DNA of 31,343 nucleotides from NCBI GenBank assembly GCA_023422635.1, contig JAFAGO010000038.1:1-31343 (forward strand), read 5' to 3'. The translations under genes and the position numbers were made by a program. Below the pieces are notes generated by a model, which worked only from the letters and a program-made list of their open reading frames with translations, had not been told where the DNA came from and made no database searches. Positions 15,354 to 23,981 of the stretch are shown piece after piece (positions within the stretch are counted from its first letter, which is position 1; each line of letters begins with the position of its first letter). The DNA comes from Bacteroidota bacterium (GTDB taxonomy: Bacteria > Bacteroidota > Bacteroidia > Flavobacteriales > Weeksellaceae).

Positions 15354-16982
15354 ATGTCTTTTTCAAATTGGTATAACTTTCTAAGTTCTTTACTTTTTTT
15401 TGCTTTATTTTTTTCGTGTTCGAAGAGGAATGAAATCCCCGAAACTCCTGAAATTAAAAAACTCAATGAGTTAATCGACCAAAAGTTGAACTTTAGAGCG
15501 ACCAAAGAAAAAAATCTTCGTTTAGAGAAAAATAAACTCTACCAAAAAAATCTCACTCCAAAACAGTTATACGAAGCCAACCGAAGTATTGCAAATGCTT
15601 ATTTTGGGTACCAAAGTGACTCGGCGCTTGTCTACCTTCAGAAGAATATGGAGTTAGCGAAAGCAACGCAAAACAAACAATGGCATTTTGAAACTTTAAT
15701 TGATAAAAGCAGCTTACTGAATTCTATTGGATTATTTACCGAATCTAAAATGATTTTGGATAGCATGCGAATCAGTGTTCCGGATAATCTGCGTTTTGCA
15801 TACAATGCAACCTCGGAGTCGCTGTATACAAATTTGTATGAGTACAGTAGTAGCAACGAAATATTTGCAGAGGTGTACCGAAAAAAACTTTTGGAATATT
15901 ACCACAAAGGTTTTACCTCATCTAAAGATTCAACTTTTAAATACCTTTTTCAATACAATATCTATAGAATGGGTAAGGAATGGAAAAAAGCCATTTCGAG
16001 TATCGATCTTTTTATTTCAGCCGTGCCAGAAAAAACACGACTAAAAGCCATTGGGTTTTATTGTAAAGCGGATGCAGAAGGGCAAATTGGAAATATTGCC
16101 GAACAAAAAAAGTATTTGGCGCTCTCGGCCATTGAAGATATTGAATCTGCAACAACAGAAAATCGGTCGATGGGTGAACTTGCGTATGTGCTCTATAAAG
16201 AAGGCAACTATAAAACAGCATATCGATTTATGGAGTCGGCAATTGTGGATGCCAACTTTTATAATGCGCGCTTCAGGACGTTTCAAATAAGTAAAATTCA
16301 GCCGATTATTGAAAAAGCGTATAGGCTACAAATCAATAATACCAACACAAAGCTAAAGATCTCGATTGTAATTATTAGTATTATGTTGATTTTGCTAGGT
16401 GTAGTTGCATACATGATTATGAGGCAACTAAAAATTATTGCACGATCACGAAAAGAATTAAGAGCTGCTAACAATAACTTACATATTCTTAATCATAAAC
16501 TCGATGAAGCCAATCGCATTAAAGAAGAATATGTGGCGTATTTCATTAATCAGTGTTCAATTTATTTAGATAAGTTCGATCGGTACAAAAAGCTTATTTC
16601 ATTGCGTCTTTCAATGGGGCAAGTGAAAAAGCTGTCAGAAATGGTCAACAACAAAAAAAATGATGAAATGGATATTGATGAATTATACGAAAACTTCGAT
16701 AAAGCATTTCTCAGAATATATCCCAATTTTGTCGAAGAAGTGAATGCGCTTTTAAAACCTGAAGAACGTTACGACTTAAAATTTGGAACATTGAATACTG
16801 AACTCAGAATCTACGCGCTCATCCGTTTAGGGATTAAAGATACTGCTCAAATTTCAGAATTTTTAAGATATTCACTTCGCACCATCTATAATTATAGAAG
16901 TAAGGTGAAGTCGAAATCGGTTATTGAAAATGATGATTTTGAAGCGAAAATTATGCAAATTGGCTCCATTTTGCCGTCATAA
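15354..16982 (+). CDS. SusR-like membrane-bound regulator (TPR, DUF6377-type)
   Basis: A 542-residue protein. The N-terminus has a hydrophobic segment with a lipobox-like FFSC (Cys22). Helical TPR-like repeats occupy about residues 60-320. One transmembrane helix (about 334-358) is followed by a coiled coil (residues 362-400). The cytoplasmic C-terminus ends in an HTH-like stretch (about 480-525) containing LRIYALIRLGIKDTAQISEFL and SLRTIYNYRSKVK. This is the layout of SusR-type and DUF6377 regulators that sense oligosaccharides in the periplasm and bind DNA from the membrane. It lies directly upstream of and parallel to the glycan-utilisation genes, so it is their likely activator. The ligand is inferred to be an alpha-gluco-oligosaccharide. 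Confidence 0.82.
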   Translation: MSFSNWYNFLSSLLFFALFFSCSKRNEIPETPEIKKLNELIDQKLNFRATKEKNLRLEKNKLYQKNLTPKQLYEANRSIANAYFGYQSDSALVYLQKNMELAKATQNKQWHFETLIDKSSLLNSIGLFTESKMILDSMRISVPDNLRFAYNATSESLYTNLYEYSSSNEIFAEVYRKKLLEYYHKGFTSSKDSTFKYLFQYNIYRMGKEWKKAISSIDLFISAVPEKTRLKAIGFYCKADAEGQIGNIAEQKKYLALSAIEDIESATTENRSMGELAYVLYKEGNYKTAYRFMESAIVDANFYNARFRTFQISKIQPIIEKAYRLQINNTNTKLKISIVIISIMLILLGVVAYMIMRQLKIIARSRKELRAANNNLHILNHKLDEANRIKEEYVAYFINQCSIYLDKFDRYKKLISLRLSMGQVKKLSEMVNNKKNDEMDIDELYENFDKAFLRIYPNFVEEVNALLKPEERYDLKFGTLNTELRIYALIRLGIKDTAQISEFLRYSLRTIYNYRSKVKSKSVIENDDFEAKIMQIGSILPS

Positions 16983-17053
16983 TCTTTACTTTTCAATTCA
17001 ATTCAATTTTAATTAACTATCTGTTTGTTAGGTTTTTAAATATTTAACTACCT

Positions 17054-17107
17054 TACATTTGTTTACTTAATCCTTTACTACTCTCTGGATGTTTAGCATT
17101 GATGCTA
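17054..17107 (+). promoter_or_regulatory. Candidate promoter box and palindrome for the glycan-utilisation operon
   Basis: TACATTTG at 17054-17061 is a -7-type box. The nearest TTTG upstream (17024-17027) is 26 bp away, wider than usual, which would suit an activator-dependent promoter. Downstream, TAGCAT-TG-ATGCTA at 17094-17107 is a perfect 6+6 palindrome in the leader. Both precede the first hydrolase gene at 17189. Binding by the SusR-like protein is inference. Confidence 0.4.
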
Positions 17108-17188
17108 TTAATGTCAATATATTAGCAAAAAGAAATTAACATTCCGTTAAAACAATGTTAATTTCAAAATCCCTAATCCCTTTTTATT

Positions 17189-19675
17189 ATGAGAAGACTT
17201 TGCCTTTTTTACCAATGGTGTACCTATTTGGGTATCTTACTTTTGGGTAGTGCAAGCGTAAATGCACAATCCAATCCTTACAAAGCTCCGAGATACTGGA
17301 GTCCTTATGAATATCACATCACGAAAGAACTTGGCGGAGAATCGAGTCATTACCTTCCCGAAGAGGTTTTATCTGCCAATATCGATTGGCTTGAAGCAAA
17401 CCTAAAATCGTATGGCTATACAATGGTATGTACTGATGGTTGGGGAGATACCAGTAAAATTAATGAAAACGGATACAGAAGCAGCCACTCCGCTCAATGG
17501 CAACACGATTACGCATGGTGGAGCAACTACTTGCAATCGAAAGGGATGACGCTCGGGATGTATGAAAACCCACTTTGGATTCACGTTGATAAAAATGATA
17601 CAACAAAGAAAATTGTGGGTACGGATATAAATGTGTCCTCTTTAATTGATCCTAACGAAGAATCGCTATGGTTTACTTGGGTTCAAGTTGATCGCCCTGG
17701 TGCTGAGCAATATGTAAAAGGATACGTAAAATACTATGCTGATATGGGCATTAAGTATTTACGAGTAGATTTTTTATCTTGGTTTGAAAGCGGATATGAT
17801 CGTAATATAGGAACCGTTGGTCCCGATAGACCTCACGAACAATATGTAACTGCACTCCGTTGGATGCGTGAAGCTTGCGATGAAAATGGTGTTTATTTAA
17901 GTTTGGTAATGCCCAATCTTTTCAACAATGCTGAAGTTGAAAAAACGTACGGACACCTCATCAGAATTAACGATGATGCACGCGAAGGTGGATGGCATAG
18001 ATTCAGCGATAGTGAGCGTGGTCACCACTTTGAAACTTGGTCTCAGTATGCAAATCCTTTTGATGGATTTACCTATTGGTCTCGGGTAAGCGGAAGGAAT
18101 AAAGTGCAGCTTGATGGGGATTTCCTCATGATGAATTCGTATGCTAACGATACAGAAAAAAGAACGGTAATTTCACTTAACGCTCTTGCTGGAGGTCCAA
18201 TTACGGTTGCCGATCAGTACAATACTATTGGCAACGACCTTTGGTTATATCAAAATCAAGAAATTTTAGATTTATTAGATGATAAATTTGTAGCCAAACC
18301 GCTAAGCAATGATCCTACCAATGTATTAAGTCAAACTTGGAGAGGGCAATTATTGAATGGCGATCATATTGTTGGTTTGTTCAACCGCGAAAGCACACCA
18401 CAAGTTCGCAGTCTTAATTTTTCTACACAATTAGGGATTCAAGGTGAAGTTATGGTGCGTGATTTATGGCAGCACGCCAACCTTGGAAAAATGAACCAAA
18501 TTTCTGTTACCGTTCCGCCACATGGAGTTGTGGTTTTAAAACTGATTAAAAATTCAAACGAAACATGTAATCCTCAAACCATTACTTTTCCTGCAATTGA
18601 GGATCAGGTTTATAATGCTCAAGATTTTAGCTTGTCCGCTTCATCCACTTCCGAACTACCTATTCAATATGAAATTGTTGCGGGGCCGGCTACGATTGTT
18701 AATAATAAAGTTCATTTAACTGGCTTCAACGGAACCGTATATGTACAAGCTAAACAAGCGGGGAATTCAACATTTTGTGGTGCGATTCCTCAATTGCAAT
18801 CGTTTAATGTAGCTGGTGGTCATCAATCGCAAATGTACGTTGGTGGCAGTTTTACAGGATGGGCTTTAAAGGGAATGTCCCTTGAAAATAATATTTGGAC
18901 GCTTAAAAATCAACTTTTTCTCGCTGGTGATTACGAATTGAAATTTGCCAATACCAGTGATTGGACTGGCAAAGATTGGGGGAATGCAAATGGATTGAAC
19001 GGAACAGCACAAGAAACTACAGGAGGTGGCGGAAATGTAAATTTTACCATTACAACACCAGGAACGTATACAATCCAATTCAATGATATCACCCATGAAT
19101 ACGCCATAAACTTTACACCATCTCACCAAAATGAAATGTATGTTGCAGGTTCATTTACAGGCTGGGCACCAAAAGCAATGACGCTTGAAAACGACGTTTG
19201 GAAAAAAGCAGAAATCGATTTTACCGCTGGAGCGCAAGAAATGAAATTCGCTAATACCAATAATTGGACTGGAAATGATTGGGGAAATGCAGAAGGAACT
19301 GAAAATTATGCACAAGAAACGACAGGTGGTGGAGCCAATATTCAGTTCAACATTGAAACTCCTGGAAAATACACAGTGGAGTTTAATGATATGACGCTTT
19401 ACTATCAAATATACACGCAATTGGGCGTAAATAGTGCAACAAAAAGCAATGTTAAGATTTATCCAATTCCAGCTGAAAAAAGCATATTCGTGAAGGCTCA
19501 AAATGAAACTATTCGCAGTTTCGAAATCTATGATATGAGCGGGAAACTTGCAAGAAAGGGAACTTTAAATTGTAAAGATTGCGAGATTACTATTTCTGGC
19601 TTACCAAAAGGAAGTTACATCCTCAATCTAACGCTTGATCAAAGGGTTGCAGGTCAGAAAATCATTATTAAATAA
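17189..19675 (+). CDS. Secreted GH27-type glycoside hydrolase (isomalto-dextranase-like) with two binding modules and T9SS tail
   Basis: An 828-residue protein. The signal peptide ends near VNAQ (about 26). A clan GH-D (beta/alpha)8 domain (about 30-370) follows, with VCTDGWGD, then KYLRVDFLSW carrying the likely nucleophile Asp194. IRINDDA follows, where Asp263 fits the R-x3-D acid/base position of GH27. A beta-sandwich runs to about 455 and an Ig-like domain to about 540. Two tandem repeats follow (about 548-643 and 649-743, each starting MYVxGSFTGWA), resembling SusE/F starch-binding modules. A type A T9SS sorting domain occupies 755-828. Among GH27, isomalto-dextranase is the best functional fit given GH31/GH97 neighbours; alpha-galactosidase is the alternative. 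It starts the operon, 20 bp before SusC. Confidence 0.75.
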   Translation: MRRLCLFYQWCTYLGILLLGSASVNAQSNPYKAPRYWSPYEYHITKELGGESSHYLPEEVLSANIDWLEANLKSYGYTMVCTDGWGDTSKINENGYRSSHSAQWQHDYAWWSNYLQSKGMTLGMYENPLWIHVDKNDTTKKIVGTDINVSSLIDPNEESLWFTWVQVDRPGAEQYVKGYVKYYADMGIKYLRVDFLSWFESGYDRNIGTVGPDRPHEQYVTALRWMREACDENGVYLSLVMPNLFNNAEVEKTYGHLIRINDDAREGGWHRFSDSERGHHFETWSQYANPFDGFTYWSRVSGRNKVQLDGDFLMMNSYANDTEKRTVISLNALAGGPITVADQYNTIGNDLWLYQNQEILDLLDDKFVAKPLSNDPTNVLSQTWRGQLLNGDHIVGLFNRESTPQVRSLNFSTQLGIQGEVMVRDLWQHANLGKMNQISVTVPPHGVVVLKLIKNSNETCNPQTITFPAIEDQVYNAQDFSLSASSTSELPIQYEIVAGPATIVNNKVHLTGFNGTVYVQAKQAGNSTFCGAIPQLQSFNVAGGHQSQMYVGGSFTGWALKGMSLENNIWTLKNQLFLAGDYELKFANTSDWTGKDWGNANGLNGTAQETTGGGGNVNFTITTPGTYTIQFNDITHEYAINFTPSHQNEMYVAGSFTGWAPKAMTLENDVWKKAEIDFTAGAQEMKFANTNNWTGNDWGNAEGTENYAQETTGGGANIQFNIETPGKYTVEFNDMTLYYQIYTQLGVNSATKSNVKIYPIPAEKSIFVKAQNETIRSFEIYDMSGKLARKGTLNCKDCEITISGLPKGSYILNLTLDQRVAGQKIIIK

Positions 19676-19695
19676 TACCAAAAAATCCTTTATAA

Positions 19696-22473
19696 ATGAA
19701 TTCAAAATACCTAAAAATCACAGTTGCAGTCGCAGCGCTTTATCTCTCAGGTGGTCTTTACGGTCAGCAAGCTGATTCCCTTAAAGAGCAGAAAATTGAT
19801 GAAGTAGTCGTGATTGGTTATGGTAAGGCTAAAGCAAAAGATCTTACCGGTTCAGTATCTGTTATTAATCTGAACAAAGCAGAAAATCAACCTGTTGCAG
19901 ATATCGGTCAGGCAATCCAAGGTAGAGCTTCTGGGGTTACTGTACTTAACTCAGGATCACCGGGAAGTAATGTAACCTTCCGTATTCGTGGTACAGGTAC
20001 AATTAATGGCAACGATCCACTAATTGTAGTTGATGGAATGCCTCTTAATGGAGGTTTAAACCAAATTAATATGAGTGATGTTGAGTCGATTAACATCTTG
20101 AAAGATGCATCTTCTACCGCAATTTATGGATCTCGTGGCGCGAATGGCGTCGTGATGATTACTACAAAAAGAGGAACGAAAGGAGGCGTACTTAACTTCG
20201 ATACCTTTACGGGAATTCAAAGTGTGGGCAACATGCCTAAAATGTTGAATGCCTCTCAATATGCACAATTAAATAATGAGTTGCTCGCGAATGCAGGAAT
20301 TAATACCAATCCTGAATTTGCAAATCCAGAAACTTTAGGTTCAGGAACCAATTGGTTAAAGGCACTTTTTAGCCCGGCAATTATGTCGAACTATTCCCTT
20401 TCTTACGGAGATCGTACAGATAAAAGTAATTTGTATGTTTCTGCTAATTATTTCAACCAAAAAGGAGTTGTGCTGAATACCGATTATGAACGTTTTATTG
20501 TACAGCTCAATAGCGATACGAAAGTTAAACCTTTCTTGAAAATTGGGAACAGTGCCAAATTACAGCACGATATTAAAGATAGTGGTTCTTATGATATCAG
20601 AAGCACAATGCTTTCCCTTCCTACACGACCTATTTATGATGCTAATGGGAATTACGCAGGACCAGGAAGTAATTCAATGTTATACGGCGATATTGCCAAC
20701 CCTATTGGTAGCGCAAAAACAGTAGAAAATTCTACGAAAGGATATAATATTCAAGGGAATGTTTTCGCAGAAGCTGAAATTGTGAAAGATTTAAAATTCA
20801 AAACCTTAGGGGGTATTGAACTTAATATTTGGGAAAATAGAACGTGGTCTCCTAAATATGTTTGGGGAATTAAAAATCAAGAAAACTCATATTTGTACGA
20901 GGGATCGAACAGAAGTACAACCTTACTTTGGGACAATACCTTAACCTACGATCATGAATTTGGTAAACATCATTTGAATGCCGTTGTGGGAAGCAGTGCA
21001 CAAAGCAATTACTTTAAGTACATCAATGTATCCATTCAAAAATTCCCAAGCGAAAGTACACAACAAATTGATAATGGTATTTTGCAACCTACACCTCACG
21101 GAAATATGTCCGAATGGGCAATCATGTCGTATCTGGGTCGTGTTAACTATATCTTTGATGGGAAGTATTACGTTACCGCTACAATTCGTAGAGATGGATC
21201 GTCTCGTTTTGGCGTCGATAATCGTTGGGGTTGGTTCCCTTCAGCAGCTTTAGCGTGGAGAATTTCTAATGAAAACTTCTTGAAAGATTCCAAAGTAATC
21301 AACAATCTGAAATTGAGATTAGGATATGGGGTAACAGGAAATCAGGATATTGGAAATTACTCTTTCTCAAGCTCTTACAATACGTATTTATATAACTTCA
21401 ATAATTCTTATGTAAGTGCCGTATTGCCTACAGTATTGCCAAACCCAAATGTTAAATGGGAAGGACAAGAACAATACAACGCAGGGATCGACTTAGATTT
21501 ATTTAACAACAGAATCAGCTTAATTGTTGATGCTTACGTTAAAAATACAAAAGATATGCTCGTGCCGATGTCTGTTCCTGTAACTTCTGGGTATTCAGAT
21601 GTGTACACACCGTACATTAACGCTGGGAAAATTCAAAATAAAGGGATAGAATTTACCCTATCAACCAAAAATTTTGTGAAACCAGATTTCAAATGGTCCA
21701 CAGATGCCGTTTTTTCTTATAACAAAAACAATGTAGAAAGCATCAATAGCGAAACCTATCTTGCGGGAGCAGGCGACGGTACAAATTTGAACCGTATGTT
21801 CACCATTATTAACGCGGGATATCCTGTAAATATCTTCTATGGTTATGTTACCGACGGAATTTTCCAAAATCAAGCGGAGGTTGATGCGCATGCTTTCCAA
21901 ACGGCTGGCACGGCTCCTGGAGATATCCGTTTTAAAGATTTAAATAACGATGGAATTATTAACGGGAAAGATCGTACCGTAATTGGTAATCCAAATCCAA
22001 AGTTTACTTTCTCTTTAAACAACACTTTTACCTATAAAAATTTCGATTTAACTATATTTCTTCAAGGGTCGTACGGAAACGATATTTTTAATGTAAATAG
22101 AATGGATACCGAAGGAATGTCTGTTATCAATAATCAAAGTATTTCCGTATTAAACCGTTGGAATGGCGAAGGTACAAGCAACACAATGCCAAGAGCAATT
22201 TTTGGTGATCCAAACCAAAATGGTAGAGTGAGTGATCGTTTTGTAGAAGATGGATCTTATGTAAAACTGAAAAACGTTAACCTGAGCTACTCTTTACCAA
22301 AAGGAGTTTTCGGGGAAAATGTGAGATCGGTAAAAGTATTTATCTCTGGACAAAACCTTGTTACTTGGACGGATTATACAGGATTCGATCCTGAGGTTTC
22401 TGTAAATGGAGTAGATATAGGTACCTACCCTGTAACCAGAACTGTTTCACTTGGACTTAATGTTGGATTTTAA
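19696..22473 (+). CDS. susC: SusC-type TonB-dependent outer-membrane transporter
   Basis: A 925-residue protein. A signal peptide ends near YGQQ (about 24). A TonB-box-like stretch, IDEVVVIGYG (34-43), follows at once, then the plug with IGQAIQGRASGVTV, FRIRGTGTINGNDPLIVVDG, IESINILKDASSTAIYGSRGANGVV-type motifs and a 22-strand barrel ending in Phe (VSLGLNVGF). It lacks the carboxypeptidase-regulatory-like N-terminal domain found in many SusC proteins, which explains its short length. It pairs with the SusD gene 11 bp downstream to form the pedal-bin glycan importer, powered by TonB. The likely cargo is alpha-gluco-oligosaccharides, inferred from the linked enzymes. Confidence 0.95.
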   Translation: MNSKYLKITVAVAALYLSGGLYGQQADSLKEQKIDEVVVIGYGKAKAKDLTGSVSVINLNKAENQPVADIGQAIQGRASGVTVLNSGSPGSNVTFRIRGTGTINGNDPLIVVDGMPLNGGLNQINMSDVESINILKDASSTAIYGSRGANGVVMITTKRGTKGGVLNFDTFTGIQSVGNMPKMLNASQYAQLNNELLANAGINTNPEFANPETLGSGTNWLKALFSPAIMSNYSLSYGDRTDKSNLYVSANYFNQKGVVLNTDYERFIVQLNSDTKVKPFLKIGNSAKLQHDIKDSGSYDIRSTMLSLPTRPIYDANGNYAGPGSNSMLYGDIANPIGSAKTVENSTKGYNIQGNVFAEAEIVKDLKFKTLGGIELNIWENRTWSPKYVWGIKNQENSYLYEGSNRSTTLLWDNTLTYDHEFGKHHLNAVVGSSAQSNYFKYINVSIQKFPSESTQQIDNGILQPTPHGNMSEWAIMSYLGRVNYIFDGKYYVTATIRRDGSSRFGVDNRWGWFPSAALAWRISNENFLKDSKVINNLKLRLGYGVTGNQDIGNYSFSSSYNTYLYNFNNSYVSAVLPTVLPNPNVKWEGQEQYNAGIDLDLFNNRISLIVDAYVKNTKDMLVPMSVPVTSGYSDVYTPYINAGKIQNKGIEFTLSTKNFVKPDFKWSTDAVFSYNKNNVESINSETYLAGAGDGTNLNRMFTIINAGYPVNIFYGYVTDGIFQNQAEVDAHAFQTAGTAPGDIRFKDLNNDGIINGKDRTVIGNPNPKFTFSLNNTFTYKNFDLTIFLQGSYGNDIFNVNRMDTEGMSVINNQSISVLNRWNGEGTSNTMPRAIFGDPNQNGRVSDRFVEDGSYVKLKNVNLSYSLPKGVFGENVRSVKVFISGQNLVTWTDYTGFDPEVSVNGVDIGTYPVTRTVSLGLNVGF

Positions 22474-22484
22474 TTGTAAAAAAA

Positions 22485-23963
22485 ATGAAAAAGATAAAAA
22501 TAGCACTCTTTGCTTTATTAACCCTTACAATGTCCAGTTGTAATGATGACTTTCTGGATAAAACACAGCCGGATACCATCAACACAGGAAACTATCCGCA
22601 AACCGCAGAAGAATTGGTAACCTTAGTTAATGGCGCGTACCAACCAATGCAACGTGCAAAACTCTATAATATGAGAATGTGGACTAGCGATATTTTCGCA
22701 GGAAACAGTATTGTAGGAGCAGGCGGTGGAGATGATGGTGTTGAAACTACGCAACTTTCAAATTTTGTTACTGGAACCGATAATGAAGGTGTTCTCGATC
22801 TTTGGAGAGGACCTTGGCCAGGAATTTTGTACAGCAATATTATCATTAAAACAGCGCCAACGTTAACCATAGATGATGCTACCAAAAATAGAAGTTTAGG
22901 GGAAGCTTATTTCCTAAGAGCACACTATTACTTCATTTTAGTACGATTCTTTGGTGATGTTCCATTGGTTACAGAACCACAAGATGTTAATGGTGATCTT
23001 TACCCCGCGAGAGCGCCGAAAGAAGAAATTTATAACCTCATCGTTTCAGATCTTGAAAAAGCAATTGATTTGCTTCCTACGAAATCTCAGTACAGCCAAA
23101 CAGATTTAGGAAGAGCAAGTAAAGGCGCTGCTTTAGGTGCTTTGGCAAAAGTATATTTAACGTTAGGTCAATGGCAAAAAGTAGTTGATCTCACCACTCA
23201 AGTGGAAGGCTTAGGTTATGCTTTAAATGCGGATTACGCGGATAACTTTAATGTAAATACAGAAAATTCTGTAGAATCTCTATTTGAAGTTCAATATGCT
23301 TCTGATGGTGGATACGATTTCTGGAGCAATGAAAATCAATCCTCATGGGCAAGCACTTTTATGGGGCCAAGAGGTTCAAACTTTACCGCAGGAGGTTGGG
23401 GTTGGAATCAGCCAACACAAGAATTTGTTGATAGCTACGAAGCTGGAGACCTTAGAAAAGCAAAAACAATTTTGTATGAAGGTTGTCCACAATTCGATGG
23501 TAAAGATTATAGTGCAAGTTACTCGTTAACAGGGTATAATGTGCGTAAATTCCTTGTTCCATTTTCCGCTTTTCCTTCTTATGACAATAGTCCGCTAAAC
23601 TTCCCAATCATGCGTTTTTCTGAAGTTTTATTAATGAAAGCAGAAGCACTTAATGAATTAGGACAAACCACACAAGCTGCCGTTCCGTTAAACACCGTAC
23701 GTGCAAGAGCTGGTTTGGCTGGAGTTTCTGGCGGATTGTCGCAAGCTGCATTTCGTGAAAAAGTAATGCACGAAAGAAGAATAGAATTGGCTTTTGAAGG
23801 ACAAAGATGGTTCGATCTTGTTCGTGTACAAAACGGTCAATATGGTTTGGATTTTCTTCATTCTATCGGGAAAACAAATGCGGCAACAAAACATTTGTTG
23901 TTGCCAATTCCTCAAATTGAAATCGATAGAAATCCTAATCTGGTTCAAAATCCTGGATATTAA
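22485..23963 (+). CDS. susD: SusD-family glycan-binding lipoprotein
   Basis: A 492-residue protein with lipobox MSSC (Cys19), followed by NDDFLDKTQPD, the standard SusD start. The helical TPR-like core includes AYFLRAHYYFILVRFFGDVPLV (split here by family motif, about residues 140-162), then RASKGAALGALAKVYL. The C-terminal half has FPIMRFSEVLLMKAEALNELG, LNTVRARAGL and the conserved end HERRIELAFEGQRWFDLVR. It is the surface lid of the SusC transporter and captures the oligosaccharide. It is co-transcribed, 11 bp after SusC and 18 bp before the SusE-like gene. Confidence 0.95.
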   Translation: MKKIKIALFALLTLTMSSCNDDFLDKTQPDTINTGNYPQTAEELVTLVNGAYQPMQRAKLYNMRMWTSDIFAGNSIVGAGGGDDGVETTQLSNFVTGTDNEGVLDLWRGPWPGILYSNIIIKTAPTLTIDDATKNRSLGEAYFLRAHYYFILVRFFGDVPLVTEPQDVNGDLYPARAPKEEIYNLIVSDLEKAIDLLPTKSQYSQTDLGRASKGAALGALAKVYLTLGQWQKVVDLTTQVEGLGYALNADYADNFNVNTENSVESLFEVQYASDGGYDFWSNENQSSWASTFMGPRGSNFTAGGWGWNQPTQEFVDSYEAGDLRKAKTILYEGCPQFDGKDYSASYSLTGYNVRKFLVPFSAFPSYDNSPLNFPIMRFSEVLLMKAEALNELGQTTQAAVPLNTVRARAGLAGVSGGLSQAAFREKVMHERRIELAFEGQRWFDLVRVQNGQYGLDFLHSIGKTNAATKHLLLPIPQIEIDRNPNLVQNPGY

Positions 23964-23981
23964 TCTATTAGCAAAAATCTT

